Positions 19,771-30,596 of a DNA stretch of 64,000 bases are shown here, piece after piece. Origin of the DNA: Saccharopolyspora gregorii (GTDB lineage: Bacteria; Actinomycetota; Actinomycetes; Mycobacteriales; Pseudonocardiaceae). Position 1 is the stretch's first letter, and every line of letters begins with the position of its first letter. Location of the stretch: positions 434,001 through 498,000 of the forward strand of contig NZ_CP059556.1 of NCBI RefSeq assembly GCF_024734405.1, read 5' to 3'. The notes below the pieces were generated by a model. It was not told where the DNA came from. It was given only the letters and a program-made list of their open reading frames with translations, and made no database searches. A program made the translations under genes and the position numbers.

Positions 19771-21732
19771 TCACTCGTCCGAGGGTTCCCGGCGGTCGTC
19801 GATCCGCATCCGCGCGCCCATCAGCTCGCCGAGACCCCCGTAGGGATCGCCGCGCTCGTCCGTGTCGGGCGTGCTGCGCACCTCCAGCTCGGCCACGTCG
19901 TCCTCGCCGAGCACCACCGCGTCCGAGCGGACCGTCGAGGAGGACGCGTCGTCCAGGTACAGCTCCAGCTTCAGCGACCAGCCCGAGCGGTCCTGCACCA
20001 GCGTCGTCGCCGCCACGTCCCGGCTGTCCACCCACTGCGCGCCGTCCCGGTCCCGCAGCCGGTCCACCGGGGACACCATCAGCTCGTCCAGCTCCTCCAG
20101 CTCCGACTGCCACATCCGGGCCGAAGCGCCCGCCAGCAGCCGTCGCGCCGTGCTCGCCGAGCTCGGCAGGAACACCAGCCCGCGGTCCGTCACCAGCAGG
20201 TCGTAGCGCTCGCCCGCGTACTGCACCGGGCTGACGATCCCGGACACCGACGGCTCCGGCTCCGCGGCGGGTTCGCGGGCGTGCTGCAGCGGTACGCCGA
20301 GGTCCACCAGCGCCCGGTGCAGCCCGGGCACCAGCCGCGGATCCGCAACCGCCGGGCGCACCAGCCGGTCCGGGTCCAGCGGCCGGCCACTGCTGAGCCG
20401 CACCACCGACTCGCCCGCCCAGTCCAGCTCGTGCTGCGCCCGGCCCGCGCACACCAGGGCGTCCACCACGGCGCCGCCGAGCAACTCGGTGAGCGTGTCC
20501 ACGGCGGCGTCGCCCACCCGGTCCGGGCTCAGGCCCGGGTTCAGCACCGGGTTGATCAGGTCCGCGCCCTCGCCGCGGTGGATGGCGGCGAGCACCCCGC
20601 CGATCGCGGGCGGGCACTCCAGGCCGCTCTGCTCGACCGCCGAGCTCAGCAGCCCCGCCTGCCGGGCGACCTCCGCGGCCCCCGCCTTGCGGGCCAGGTC
20701 CGGCCACGGCAGGCGCGGCCCGAGGCCGTCCACGAGCAGCCGGCTCTCCAGCTCGGGGACGCTCTTGCGCGGTTCGCGCAGCAGCGCGAACGCGGGCGCC
20801 TCCTCGGGTTCCCGGTCGCCGCCGCGCAGCCGCTTCATCGCCTCCACCCGCTCCCGGGTGGACGGGTGCACGTCGTGCTCCTCGGCGAGGGCCTGCTTGA
20901 CCCGCTCGGCCAGCTGCGGCTTGCGCTCCGGGTGGTCCATGAACGCCCGGAAGCCCAGCAGCAGGTCCGGGGTGTGCTCGACCTTGGTGGCCATGCTCAG
21001 GTACTGCTCGGCGTAGTCGCGCCAGCCGAACTCGATCGCCTTCATCTTGCGCAGCGAGGTGACCGCGGCCCGCTTGCCCGCGGCCTTCACCGCGATGGTG
21101 TCCGCGCCGAACCACAGCCGGTCGCCGACCCCGGCGGCCACCGCCGAGTAGGTGCGGGCGTACCCGGTGAACAGCCACTTCACCGGTCCGCCGGTGAGCC
21201 CGGTCGCGGTGCGCCGCACGCTGGTCTCCACCCGGTCGGCCAGCACGACGAACTTCCCGGCGCCGACGGTGCGGCCCAGCTCGCGGGCGGTGACGGCGCG
21301 CAGTTCGCTGGTGGAGAGCCCGGCGATCAGCGGTAACCCGATCTCCAGGTGCCGGGAGCGGACCTTCAGGCCGAGCAGCGCGGTGTCCTCCCGCAGCCGG
21401 GCGGTGGGCTGCGAGGTCACCCGGACCCCGTCCGGGGCGGACGCGCCGGACCCCGAGCAGATCGAGTCGACCATCTTCCAGACCTTGGGCTGCGCGCCGC
21501 GGGTCAGCTCGACGCCGCGCGGGCGTTCGCGTCTGCGCAGCACGGTCCGCAGCCCGATGCCGATCACCGCGGCCACCACGACCGCGGCGAACCCGGCGCG
21601 GACGCCGCCCCCGAAGTCGAGGCGGATGGTGTAGGCCGCTACCAAGAGCAGGCCCATGACCAAGCAGAGGGGCACGGCGAAGAAGCCGATGTGCAACGCC
21701 AGCGCCAAGGTGGCGCGCCAGGGGCCACGCAC
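19771..21732 (-). CDS. M48-fold membrane protein lacking zinc ligands (pseudoprotease)
   Basis: The 653-residue protein (GTG 21732) has two N-terminal transmembrane segments (about 10-36 and 46-64), then an M48/HtpX-like module. That module shows LSTSELRAVTARELGRTVGAG where active relatives have AHELGH. Both His of HExxH are Arg (150 and 154), and the usual downstream Glu ligand (FEAD) is Gly in FGAD (208-211). The M48 trailing motif HPSTRERVEAMKRL is kept. The last 350 residues are an unassigned soluble region. All three zinc ligands are missing, so proteolysis is unlikely; a scaffold or regulatory role is possible. It is upstream of psd and downstream of moeA. Confidence 0.75.
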   Translation of the reverse strand: MRGPWRATLALALHIGFFAVPLCLVMGLLLVAAYTIRLDFGGGVRAGFAAVVVAAVIGIGLRTVLRRRERPRGVELTRGAQPKVWKMVDSICSGSGASAPDGVRVTSQPTARLREDTALLGLKVRSRHLEIGLPLIAGLSTSELRAVTARELGRTVGAGKFVVLADRVETSVRRTATGLTGGPVKWLFTGYARTYSAVAAGVGDRLWFGADTIAVKAAGKRAAVTSLRKMKAIEFGWRDYAEQYLSMATKVEHTPDLLLGFRAFMDHPERKPQLAERVKQALAEEHDVHPSTRERVEAMKRLRGGDREPEEAPAFALLREPRKSVPELESRLLVDGLGPRLPWPDLARKAGAAEVARQAGLLSSAVEQSGLECPPAIGGVLAAIHRGEGADLINPVLNPGLSPDRVGDAAVDTLTELLGGAVVDALVCAGRAQHELDWAGESVVRLSSGRPLDPDRLVRPAVADPRLVPGLHRALVDLGVPLQHAREPAAEPEPSVSGIVSPVQYAGERYDLLVTDRGLVFLPSSASTARRLLAGASARMWQSELEELDELMVSPVDRLRDRDGAQWVDSRDVAATTLVQDRSGWSLKLELYLDDASSSTVRSDAVVLGEDDVAELEVRSTPDTDERGDPYGGLGELMGARMRIDDRREPSDE

Positions 21733-21841
21733 GGTGTTGAAACTCCCGAGTGAAGGTGTCGACTGCTCGCGGTCCGAACCCGGCGCGACGAGCGCAGCGA
21801 CGGGAGGTGCGGGGGCAGTCTTAGCGGAAAACAGCCGGACG

Positions 21842-23086
21842 TCAATCCATCAGAAGTACGTCCACAGTGGAACCGGCGGGCAGTTCCACCGTTTCCTCCG
21901 GTACTTCCAGCAGGCAGTTCGCCGTGGCCATCGCGGACAGCAGGTGCGATCCGGGGCCACCGTGCGGGGTGACCTCGTCGGTGGCGGGGTCGTACAGCGC
22001 CCTGCGGTACTGCCGCTTGCCGGGCGGGCCCTCCAGCGAACTGGTCAGCGTCGCCTTCCTGCCGGGCCGCTCGGCCTGCCGGTGCCCGGCCGCGGCGCGC
22101 AGCGCGGGCCGCACGAAGACCTCGAAGGAGACCATCGCGCTGACCGGGTTGCCGGGCAGCGTCACCACCGCGGGCCCGCCCCGGTACCGGCCGGCGCCCT
22201 GCGGCATCCCGGGCTGCATGGCGACCTTGGTGAACTCGACGCCGTTGCCGGACAGCGAGTCCTTCACCACCTCGTACGCCCCGGCGCTGACCCCGCCGGA
22301 GGTGATGATCAGATCGGTCTCGTCCAGGTGCGGGGCGAGCGCGGCGTGGAACGACGCCACGTCGTCCGGCACGAAGCGCAGCAGCTCGGCGCGCCCGCCC
22401 GCCTCCCGCACCGCGGTGGCCAGCATCAGGCCGTTGGACTCGTAGATCTGCCCGGTCCGCAGCGGGGAACCGGGTTCGACGAGTTCCGAGCCGGTGGACA
22501 GCACCAGCACCCGCACGGGTCTGCGCACGGGCAGCCGCGCGGCGCCGACGGCGGCGGCGATGCCCAGCTGGGTGGGGCCCAGCGTGGTCCCCGCCGCCAG
22601 CACGGCCGTGCCGACCCGCACGTCCTCCCCGGCGCGGCGCACGTGCACGCCGGGTTGCGCCGAGGCGTGCACCCGCACTTCGGCGGTGCCGCCGTCTGTG
22701 CGCTCCACCGGCACGATCGCGTCCGCGCCGGACGGCACCTGGGCGCCGGTCATGATCCGGTGCGCGGTGCCGGGCAGCAGCGGCGGGCTGTCGACCCGCC
22801 CGGCGGGCAGGTCTTCGGCCACCGGCAGCACCACGGGCTGCTCGGGGCTCGCTCCGGTGACGTCCACGGACCGCACGGCGTAGCCGTCCATCGCCGAGTT
22901 GTCGAAGGGCGGCAGCGGGATCGCCGCGACGAGGTCCTCAGCCAGCGCCAGCCCGAGGCAATCGGCGAGCGGCCGGGATTCCACCGGCGCCGGGGTCAGC
23001 AGCGCCGCGACCCGCGCGCGGTGCGCGGGCACCGGGGTCAGGCCGGAAGGTCCAGTTGCGTGGGGCACGCCCCGATCATCGGGCAT
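21842..23086 (-). CDS. moeA: Molybdopterin molybdenumtransferase
   Basis: MoeA inserts molybdate into adenylylated molybdopterin. The protein of about 414 residues (ATG 23086; a much longer open frame upstream overlaps another gene) has PLPPFDNSAMDGYAVR, MTGAQVPSGADAIVPVE, VLSTGSELVEPG, SNGLMLATAVREAGG, DLIITSGGVSAGAYE and LPGNPVSAMVSFEVFV, the full set of MoeA motifs. Position matches Rv0438c (moeA2). The cofactor would serve the cox hydroxylase encoded further right. Confidence 0.95.
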   Translation of the reverse strand: MPDDRGVPHATGPSGLTPVPAHRARVAALLTPAPVESRPLADCLGLALAEDLVAAIPLPPFDNSAMDGYAVRSVDVTGASPEQPVVLPVAEDLPAGRVDSPPLLPGTAHRIMTGAQVPSGADAIVPVERTDGGTAEVRVHASAQPGVHVRRAGEDVRVGTAVLAAGTTLGPTQLGIAAAVGAARLPVRRPVRVLVLSTGSELVEPGSPLRTGQIYESNGLMLATAVREAGGRAELLRFVPDDVASFHAALAPHLDETDLIITSGGVSAGAYEVVKDSLSGNGVEFTKVAMQPGMPQGAGRYRGGPAVVTLPGNPVSAMVSFEVFVRPALRAAAGHRQAERPGRKATLTSSLEGPPGKRQYRRALYDPATDEVTPHGGPGSHLLSAMATANCLLEVPEETVELPAGSTVDVLLMD

Positions 23087-23185
23087 CGGGTACCGGGCTG
23101 TCGCCACCGGCGTGCGGAAAGTCGCCCGGGCGCCCGTGGCAGACTGCCGGGCGATCGTGTGAGCGGTGCGGGGAGGGGAGGGGCT

Positions 23186-23854
23186 GTGCAGGTGCGGAAC
23201 CGGCACACGCCGTCGTTCGGAGTGTCCCGGCTGCTGCTCGCGCCCGGCGAACCCGTCCGGATCGCCTCCGGTGCGCTGCTGGCCACCAGCTACGGCGTGG
23301 CGGTGGAGGTGCGCGGCGGAGGTCTGCTCAAGTCGCTGGCGAAGGGCCGGTCCGCCGCCGTGACCACCTGCACCGCCGGGCAGCAGGGCGGCTGGGTGGA
23401 CGTGGCGCCCGCGCTGCCGGGCGATCTGCACGTGCTGGAGCCGGACGGCCAGGGCTGGTGCGTGGCGGGGTCGGCGTGGCTCGCGTCCGCCTCCGGGGTG
23501 CGGTTCGACGAGCAGTGGGCCGGGTTCAAGAACCTCTTCGGCGGGGAGCGCGGTTTCCTCGGCCACGTCAGCGGCCAGGGGCCGGTGGTGCTGGCCTGCT
23601 GCGGCGCGCTGGACGTGATGACCTTGCAGCCGGGGGAGTTCCTCACCGTCTCACCCGGGCACGTGGTGGCGTACGGGGACGCGGTGCAGACGCGGTTGCG
23701 GCAGCTGGGGCAGGGCGTGGCGCAGTCGTTGAAGACGGGGGAGGGGCTGGTGTTCGATTTCGCCGGCCCGGGCCAGGTGCTGGTGCAGACGCGGGATCCG
23801 CGTTCCATGGTGGGCTGGTTGCATTCGCAGGGGTTCGGCGCGCCCCGTTCTTGA
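23186..23854 (+). CDS. AIM24-family protein
   Basis: A 222-residue protein starting at GTG 23186 behind GGGAGGGGAGGG. It contains the AIM24/TIGR00266-type all-beta domain (NLFGGERGFLGHVSGQGPVVLACCGALDVMTLQPGEFLTVSPGHVVAYGDAVQTRLRQ region). Some members act in membrane or mitochondrial biogenesis, but bacterial function is unknown. It is divergent from moeA with a 99-bp shared promoter gap. Confidence 0.8.
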   Translation: MQVRNRHTPSFGVSRLLLAPGEPVRIASGALLATSYGVAVEVRGGGLLKSLAKGRSAAVTTCTAGQQGGWVDVAPALPGDLHVLEPDGQGWCVAGSAWLASASGVRFDEQWAGFKNLFGGERGFLGHVSGQGPVVLACCGALDVMTLQPGEFLTVSPGHVVAYGDAVQTRLRQLGQGVAQSLKTGEGLVFDFAGPGQVLVQTRDPRSMVGWLHSQGFGAPRS

Positions 23855-24301
23855 GCGCGGTATTCGGTGGCGCGGGAATGCGGGCCGCTTTCGGTGGCCG
23901 GGTTCGATGCCGGGTCTCGCGGGCGGGCGACGGCAATGGGGAACGATCTTCATTTCGGATTGTGCCCGCGCGTTCCGGATCGGTCCGTCCGGCGGTGCCC
24001 TCTGCGCGTTCGCCCGCGCGGCCGGGTGCCGGAGCGCGGGGTCCGGCGGGCTTTCGCGCCGCTGCTCCCGCACCGCTGCGACATTCGGAATATTCCCTGA
24101 TTCTCGTGTCGGCGAATCGGCCCAACCGAATCGCTCCGGCTACGCGCCGTGGCTGGGAAATGCACTCGTTCGGAGCAGTATTTCGCGGAAAAGTCGCAAT
24201 GGTCAACAGCGGACGAACCGGGTCGACTCCGGTAGCGTCATCCGTGCTCCATCGGCGCTTTTTCGGGGCGCTGCGCATCACATTTCAACGAGGAGGACGC
24301 C
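23855..24301. other. Long leader/intergenic region before the cold-shock gene
   Basis: No gene is supported in these 447 bp. The right-hand part (about 24090-24300) is less GC-rich than the surroundings and probably carries the promoter and a long untranslated leader of the cold-shock gene, as is common for csp mRNAs. It ends with AACGAGGAGG just before the GTG. Confidence 0.5.
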
Positions 24302-24505
24302 GTGGCGGTCGGCACGGTCAAATGGTTCAACTCGGAGAAGGGGTACGGCTTCATCGCCACCGATGGTGGTTCCGATGTGTTCGTGCACTACTCCGCGATC
24401 AACATGTCCGGTTTCCGCACCCTCGCCGAAGGTGACCGGGTCGAATTCGAGGTGAAGGCGGGGCGCGACGGTCGAAGCCAAGCCGACGGCGTCCGCAAGG
24501 TCTGA
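24302..24505 (+). CDS. Cold-shock protein
   Basis: A 67-residue single cold-shock domain, starting at GTG 24302 behind GAGGAGG. The RNA-binding motifs RNP1 (KGYGFIA) and RNP2 (VFVHYSAI) and the N-terminal [10 protein letters not shown] are all present. It binds single-stranded RNA and DNA and melts secondary structure. Its own strong terminator follows at 24515, so it is monocistronic. Confidence 0.96.
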   Translation: MAVGTVKWFNSEKGYGFIATDGGSDVFVHYSAINMSGFRTLAEGDRVEFEVKAGRDGRSQADGVRKV

Positions 24506-24514
24506 AACCCGCCG

Positions 24515-24553
24515 CCCAGTGGCCCGCCCCGCAACCGGGGGCGGGCCACTGGG
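24515..24553 (+). terminator. Terminator of the cold-shock gene
   Basis: A perfect 16-bp GC-rich stem (24515-24530 with 24538-24553) around a 7-base loop, 9 bp after the stop, followed by CTCTTCC. There is no long T-run, but the stem is very stable. Confidence 0.8.
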
Positions 24554-24618
24554 CTCTTCCGGCCCGAACCGGTGGAACCCGCAGACGGGGAAGATCGCGG
24601 GACGTTAGGCTCCCTGAC

Positions 24619-25953
24619 GTGTCGGAAGACCTCACCGGGCGCCGTCTCGGCCACTACAAGATCGACGGAGTGCTCGGCCGCGGCGGTATGAGCGTGATGT
24701 ACCGCGCCACCGATACCCGGCTGGGCCGCAAGGTCGCGCTCAAGATCATGGGCGAGCACATCACCGGCGACGCGGAGTTCCGCGAGCGCTTCGTCGACGA
24801 AGCCCGCAACACCTCGGCCATCGACCACGCGAACATCGTGCCGCTGTACGACTTCGGCGAGGTCGACGGCATGCTCTACATCGCGATGCGGCTGGTCGAC
24901 GGGTCCGACCTGGCCAGCCTGATCAAGGACGGGCCGATCTCGCCGCCGCGCGCGCTGGAGCTGCTCAGCCAGGTCGCCGAGGCGCTGGACATGCTGCACG
25001 AGCGCGGTCTGGTGCACCTCGACCTGAAGCCGGCGAACGTGCTGGTGACCTCGCGGGAGTCGTCCAACGAGCACGTGTACCTCGCGGACTTCGGGCTCAC
25101 CCGCCGCGGCGCGACCGGGCACCGCACCAGCTCCGGCGACTTCCTCGGCTCCCCGACCTACGCCGCGCCCGAGCACCTGCGCGGCGAGCCGGTGGACGGC
25201 CGCACCGACCTGTACGCGCTGTGCTGCATGCTGTTCGCCTGCCTGACCGGCCGCCCGCCGTTCCAGGGCCAGGTGCAGGAGGTCATCCAGGGCCACCTGG
25301 GCACCGCGCCGCCGTCCGCGCTGTCGCTGGTGGCGCTGCCGGTGGGGCTGGACGAGGTGCTGCGCAAGGGCATGTCGAAGAAGGCCGACCAGCGCTACGA
25401 CACCTGCAAGGAGCTGATGGCGGCGGCGAAGGCCGCGCTGAACGCGCCGCCGGACGCGCCGACGAAGAAGACGATGCCGACGCTCGGGCCGCCGTCCGGT
25501 CCGCAGCAGGTCCAGCCCGCGCCGCCGCAGGCCCGCTCGCCGCAGCAGTCCGGCCCGGTCCCGCCGCCCGCCGCGCCGGTCACCGGTCCGCAGCCCGCGC
25601 CGTCCGGCCCGCAGCCCGCACCGGGGCCGCAGCAGTCCGGTCCGTACGGCCCGCCGTACCAGCAGCCGCCGCGCCCGATGTCCGGTCCCGGCGCCGATCC
25701 GGTGCGGTTGCGCCCGCCGATGCCGGTGCAGTCCGCGTCGTTCGCCACCGACAAGGGCGGTGGTTCGGCGAAGTGGCTGGTGCCGCTGCTGATCGCGCTC
25801 GCCGCGATCGTCCTGGTGATCGTGTTCATCGCGCTGGCGTCCTCGTCGAGCGGCGGTTCCGGCGGCTCCGGCGGGGCCACGACGTCGGCCGCGAACTCGT
25901 CCTCGGTCGAGCCGAGCGGCCTGCCCACCGAGGTCCCGACGGTCGGCCGCTGA
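24619..25953 (+). CDS. Membrane Ser/Thr protein kinase (non-RD type)
   Basis: A 444-residue Hanks-type kinase (GTG 24619). The glycine loop is GRGGMSV (20-26), the ATP-binding Lys is 42 (VALKIM), the catalytic loop is HLDLKPAN (133-140) and DFG is 157-159. Leu replaces the Arg of HRD, so it is a non-RD kinase and may not need activation-loop phosphorylation. A Pro/Gln-rich linker (about 280-380) leads to one transmembrane helix (about 387-408) and a short outer tail of about 35 residues without PASTA repeats. Confidence 0.92.
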   Translation: MSEDLTGRRLGHYKIDGVLGRGGMSVMYRATDTRLGRKVALKIMGEHITGDAEFRERFVDEARNTSAIDHANIVPLYDFGEVDGMLYIAMRLVDGSDLASLIKDGPISPPRALELLSQVAEALDMLHERGLVHLDLKPANVLVTSRESSNEHVYLADFGLTRRGATGHRTSSGDFLGSPTYAAPEHLRGEPVDGRTDLYALCCMLFACLTGRPPFQGQVQEVIQGHLGTAPPSALSLVALPVGLDEVLRKGMSKKADQRYDTCKELMAAAKAALNAPPDAPTKKTMPTLGPPSGPQQVQPAPPQARSPQQSGPVPPPAAPVTGPQPAPSGPQPAPGPQQSGPYGPPYQQPPRPMSGPGADPVRLRPPMPVQSASFATDKGGGSAKWLVPLLIALAAIVLVIVFIALASSSSGGSGGSGGATTSAANSSSVEPSGLPTEVPTVGR

Positions 25954-26039
25954 GCATGGCGTCGGCCACCCCGTCGGGTGGCCGCGCACGGCCCGAACGG
26001 GGGAAATGCGGCTGGTCGGGGCATCGCGCGCCGAAGCGG

Positions 26040-26066
26040 CTTGCACTCGCCCGGCGTGAGTGCTAA
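26040..26066. promoter_or_regulatory. CIRCE operator 1 (HrcA site)
   Basis: CTTGCACTC, nine spacer bases, then GAGTGCTAA. The right arm is perfect and the left arm matches at 7 of 9 positions to TTAGCACTC-N9-GAGTGCTAA. It lies about 190 bp upstream of groEL. Confidence 0.93.
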
Positions 26067-26074
26067 ACCTGGAT

Positions 26075-26101
26075 TTGGCACTCAGCGCAGTTGAGTGCCA
26101 G
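26075..26101. promoter_or_regulatory. CIRCE operator 2 (HrcA site)
   Basis: TTGGCACTC, nine spacer bases, then GAGTGCCAG. The arms are perfectly complementary over GGCACTC/GAGTGCC. The centres of the two operators are 35 bp apart. Two HrcA sites before a stand-alone groEL are known in other actinomycetes. Confidence 0.9.
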
Positions 26102-26236
26102 GTCGGGACGGTGAGGCCGTCCGCGCTCCGCCACACGACGGCGGGTGCGCGACCGGTCGTCCGTCGCGGGCACCGAGCCTGGCCGAGCACAGAGTCCTGC
26201 CACGGGGTGAATCTGCCTTTCGTGGCGTCCAGATAG

Positions 26237-27889
<1,653 letters not shown>

Positions 27890-27933
27890 CCCAGGCCGGT
27901 CACCGGGGTTCGCGCTGAATCCCAGCAACCGCA

Positions 27934-27970
27934 CGAGAAGGGCCGTCCCGTTCCGGGGCGGCCCTTCTCG
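27934..27970 (+). terminator. Terminator of groEL
   Basis: CGAGAAGGGCCGTCCC (27934-27949) pairs with GGGGCGGCCCTTCTCG (27955-27970) over 16 positions, one of them a G-U wobble, with a 5-base loop. It lies 45 bp after the stop. Confidence 0.82.
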
Positions 27971-28120
27971 CGCTCCGGGCCCGGCCGGCCTGCGGCCGAT
28001 CGGGGGACGCTGCGGCCGGACGCGTGGCGCAAGCCGGTCAGGTCGCGGCGTCCGCCGGGGCGGTGTGATCTCCTGAGCACCCACGTGACACGTCCGCTCA
28101 GGTCGAGGAGGTTCGGGCGA

Positions 28121-30139
28121 ATGGCCATTCCAGGTGCGTTGCGCCGGTTCGGTGGTTCGGCGGCGATCGTGCTCAGCGCCGCGCTGGTCGCCGCGGGTTG
28201 CACCGACGCGGCACCGCCACCGCCGCAGCCCGGCGCGGGCGCGGAAGCGGGGCCGTCGTCCTACCCGGCCGAAGGCGTGCCCGAGGTGGTGCCGCAGCCG
28301 CAGAAGGCCGAGCGGCTCGGCGACGACGTCGCGGTGCGCGGCAAGGTCGAGCTCGTCGTCGACCCCTTCGTGGACGAACCCACCCGGGACCTGGCGCAGC
28401 GCGTGCTGCGCGAGGCCGGTGCCTCCGACGTGGTGGTGCGCGAACCGGGCCCGCCCGCCGAGGACGCGACGCTGCTGGTGCGGATCGGGGACCGGATGGC
28501 TCCCGGCGTGGTGAAGGGCCTGCAGGCCAACGGGTGGGGCGCGCCGTCACCGCTGCCCGCGGAGGGCTACGTGTTCGCCGCGCGCGGCGGCCAGGACACC
28601 GTGGTGCTCGGCGCCGACGACGCGGCGGGCGCCTACTACGGCGTGCAGACGCTGCGCCAGCTCGCGTCGCCCGGCCGGATCGCCGGGGTCGGCGTGGTCG
28701 ACCAGCCGAACATGCCGATCCGCGGCTCCATCGAAGGCTTCTACGGGAGCCCGTGGACGCACGCGGAACGGATGGACCAGCTGGCGTTCTACGGCGACGT
28801 CAAGCTCAACACCTACGTCTACGCGCCGAAGGACGACCCGTACCACCGGGAGCGCTGGCGCGAGCCGTACCCGGCGGACAAGCTCTCCGAGGTGCGCGAG
28901 CTGATCGGCCAGGCCGCGGCGCACCACGTGCGGTTCACCTTCGCGCTGTCCCCCGGCCAGTCGATCTGCTTCAGCGACCCCGCGGACTTCCAGGCGCTGC
29001 TGGCGAAGCTGCAGGCCGTGTACGACTCGGGCGTGCGGGACTTCTCGGTGCCGTTCGACGACATCTCCTACACCCGCTGGAACTGCGGGGAGGACCAGGC
29101 GCGCTACGGCGCACCCGGCGAGTCGGCGGCGGGCCGCGCGCAGGCGGAGATCCTCAGCCGCGTGCAGCGCGAGTTCATCGACACCCACCCCGATGCGCGC
29201 CCGCTGCAGATGGTGCCCACCGAGTACTCCGACTACGACGACTCGCCGTACAAGACGGCGCTGCGCGAGGGCCTGGACCCGCGGGTCGTGGCGATGTGGA
29301 CCGGGGACGGCGTGATCCCGCGGCAGATCACCGTCTCGGACGCGGAGAAGGCCGCGCAGGCGTGGGGCCGGAAGGTGTTCCTGTGGGACAACTACCCGGT
29401 CAACGACTTCGACGGTTCCGAGGGCCGGTTGCTGCTCGGGCCGTACGGGGAACGCGAACCGGGCCTGGGCGAGCAGCTCGTCGGTGACGTGGTGAACCCG
29501 ATGAACCAGGCCGCGGCCAGCAAGGTCGTCGAGATCGGGGCGGCCGACTTCGCCTGGAACGACGACGACTTCGACGCCCAGCGCGCGCACCGCGCGGCGG
29601 CGCGCTACCTGGCGACGGACCCGGCGGCGGCGTTGCGCCCGGCTTCGGCGGCCGATCCGGCGACGACGCAGGCCCTGCAGGTGTTCTTCGACCTCAACAG
29701 CATGGCGCCGCTGGCGAACGGTTCCCCGTGGCTGCCGCCCGCGCCGGAGCTGGCGCGGCGCATCGAGGAGTTCCGCTCCGGGTGGGACGGCGGGGACCGG
29801 GCGCAGGCGCTGAACGGGCTGCGGGACTACGCGCAGCAGGTCGCGCAGGCCCCGGAGCGCATCCGCGCCTCGGCACCCGGGGACTTCGTCGCCGACTCGG
29901 AGCCGTGGCTGCGGGCCACCGACCTGTGGGGCGACGCGCTCGTGACCACGGTGGACGGCCTGCAGGCGCGGGAGGACGGTGCCGGGCAGGTCGCGGACGA
30001 GCGGTTCGCCGTCGCGGCCGACCTGGCCCGCCGGGCCGAGCAGGTGCAGACGATCCCGGGGGAGACCCGGCCGCAGGGCCCGGTGCGCCTCGCCGACGGG
30101 GTGCTGGACGTGTTCGTCCGGCAGGCCCCGCGGCTGTAA
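28121..30139 (+). CDS. GH84 beta-N-acetylglucosaminidase, lipoprotein
   Basis: A 672-residue protein starting at ATG 28121 behind AGGAGG (28106-28111). The N-terminus is a lipoprotein signal (VLSAALVAAGC). Next come a GH20b-like N-domain and a GH84 (NAGidase/O-GlcNAcase) barrel with RGSIEGFYGSPWTH and the catalytic Asp pair in YAPKDDPYHRERWR (residues 238-239). Also present are FALSPGQSI, VPFDDI and LWDNYPVNDF. It would release GlcNAc from glycans outside the membrane. An alternative GTG at 28085 has no ribosome-binding site. No dre site was seen in front of it. Confidence 0.9.
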   Translation: MAIPGALRRFGGSAAIVLSAALVAAGCTDAAPPPPQPGAGAEAGPSSYPAEGVPEVVPQPQKAERLGDDVAVRGKVELVVDPFVDEPTRDLAQRVLREAGASDVVVREPGPPAEDATLLVRIGDRMAPGVVKGLQANGWGAPSPLPAEGYVFAARGGQDTVVLGADDAAGAYYGVQTLRQLASPGRIAGVGVVDQPNMPIRGSIEGFYGSPWTHAERMDQLAFYGDVKLNTYVYAPKDDPYHRERWREPYPADKLSEVRELIGQAAAHHVRFTFALSPGQSICFSDPADFQALLAKLQAVYDSGVRDFSVPFDDISYTRWNCGEDQARYGAPGESAAGRAQAEILSRVQREFIDTHPDARPLQMVPTEYSDYDDSPYKTALREGLDPRVVAMWTGDGVIPRQITVSDAEKAAQAWGRKVFLWDNYPVNDFDGSEGRLLLGPYGEREPGLGEQLVGDVVNPMNQAAASKVVEIGAADFAWNDDDFDAQRAHRAAARYLATDPAAALRPASAADPATTQALQVFFDLNSMAPLANGSPWLPPAPELARRIEEFRSGWDGGDRAQALNGLRDYAQQVAQAPERIRASAPGDFVADSEPWLRATDLWGDALVTTVDGLQAREDGAGQVADERFAVAADLARRAEQVQTIPGETRPQGPVRLADGVLDVFVRQAPRL

Positions 30140-30149
30140 GCCGGCGGGC

Positions 30150-30443
30150 TCAGCCCTCCGGGACCAGGACCCAGCAGACCAGGTACAGCAGGATCCCGGT
30201 GCCGAAGCCGAGGACGGTGGCGGCGACCAGCGCGACCCGCACCAGGGCCGCGTCGATGCCGAGCAGGTCGGCGGCGCCGCCGCACACCCCGGCGAGCATC
30301 CCGTCCCGGCGCCGCCGGAACTTGCGGGGTTCGGCGGCGGGTCCGGCACCGGCCGGGTCGGTCGCGGTGGCGGACCCGGCGGCGAGGCCGTCCGGCCCGG
30401 TCGCGGTGGCGCCGGTGCCCTGGTGGTTCGTCGTCTCCGTCAT
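30150..30443 (-). CDS. PspC-domain membrane protein
   Basis: A 97-residue protein. A polar Thr/Ala-rich N-terminus (1-38) is followed by the PspC domain: KFRRRRDGMLAGVCGGAADLLGIDAALVRVALV, then a hydrophobic helix GFGTGILLYLVCWVLVPEG. PspC proteins sense or stabilise the membrane in the phage-shock response. It is convergent with the GH84 gene, with a 10-bp gap. Confidence 0.9.
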   Translation of the reverse strand: MTETTNHQGTGATATGPDGLAAGSATATDPAGAGPAAEPRKFRRRRDGMLAGVCGGAADLLGIDAALVRVALVAATVLGFGTGILLYLVCWVLVPEG

Positions 30444-30596
30444 GCCACCAGCCTGGTCGCCGGGCGGCCCCGGAACATCCGGGGCGACCCCGGTCCGCAC
30501 CCCTACGCCTTCCGGCGCCCGCCTCCGGGAAGCCCCGCACCCGGACGGTCCGGCACCCCGCCCGTGACATGATCGGCTTCGAACGGAAGGGGTGGC

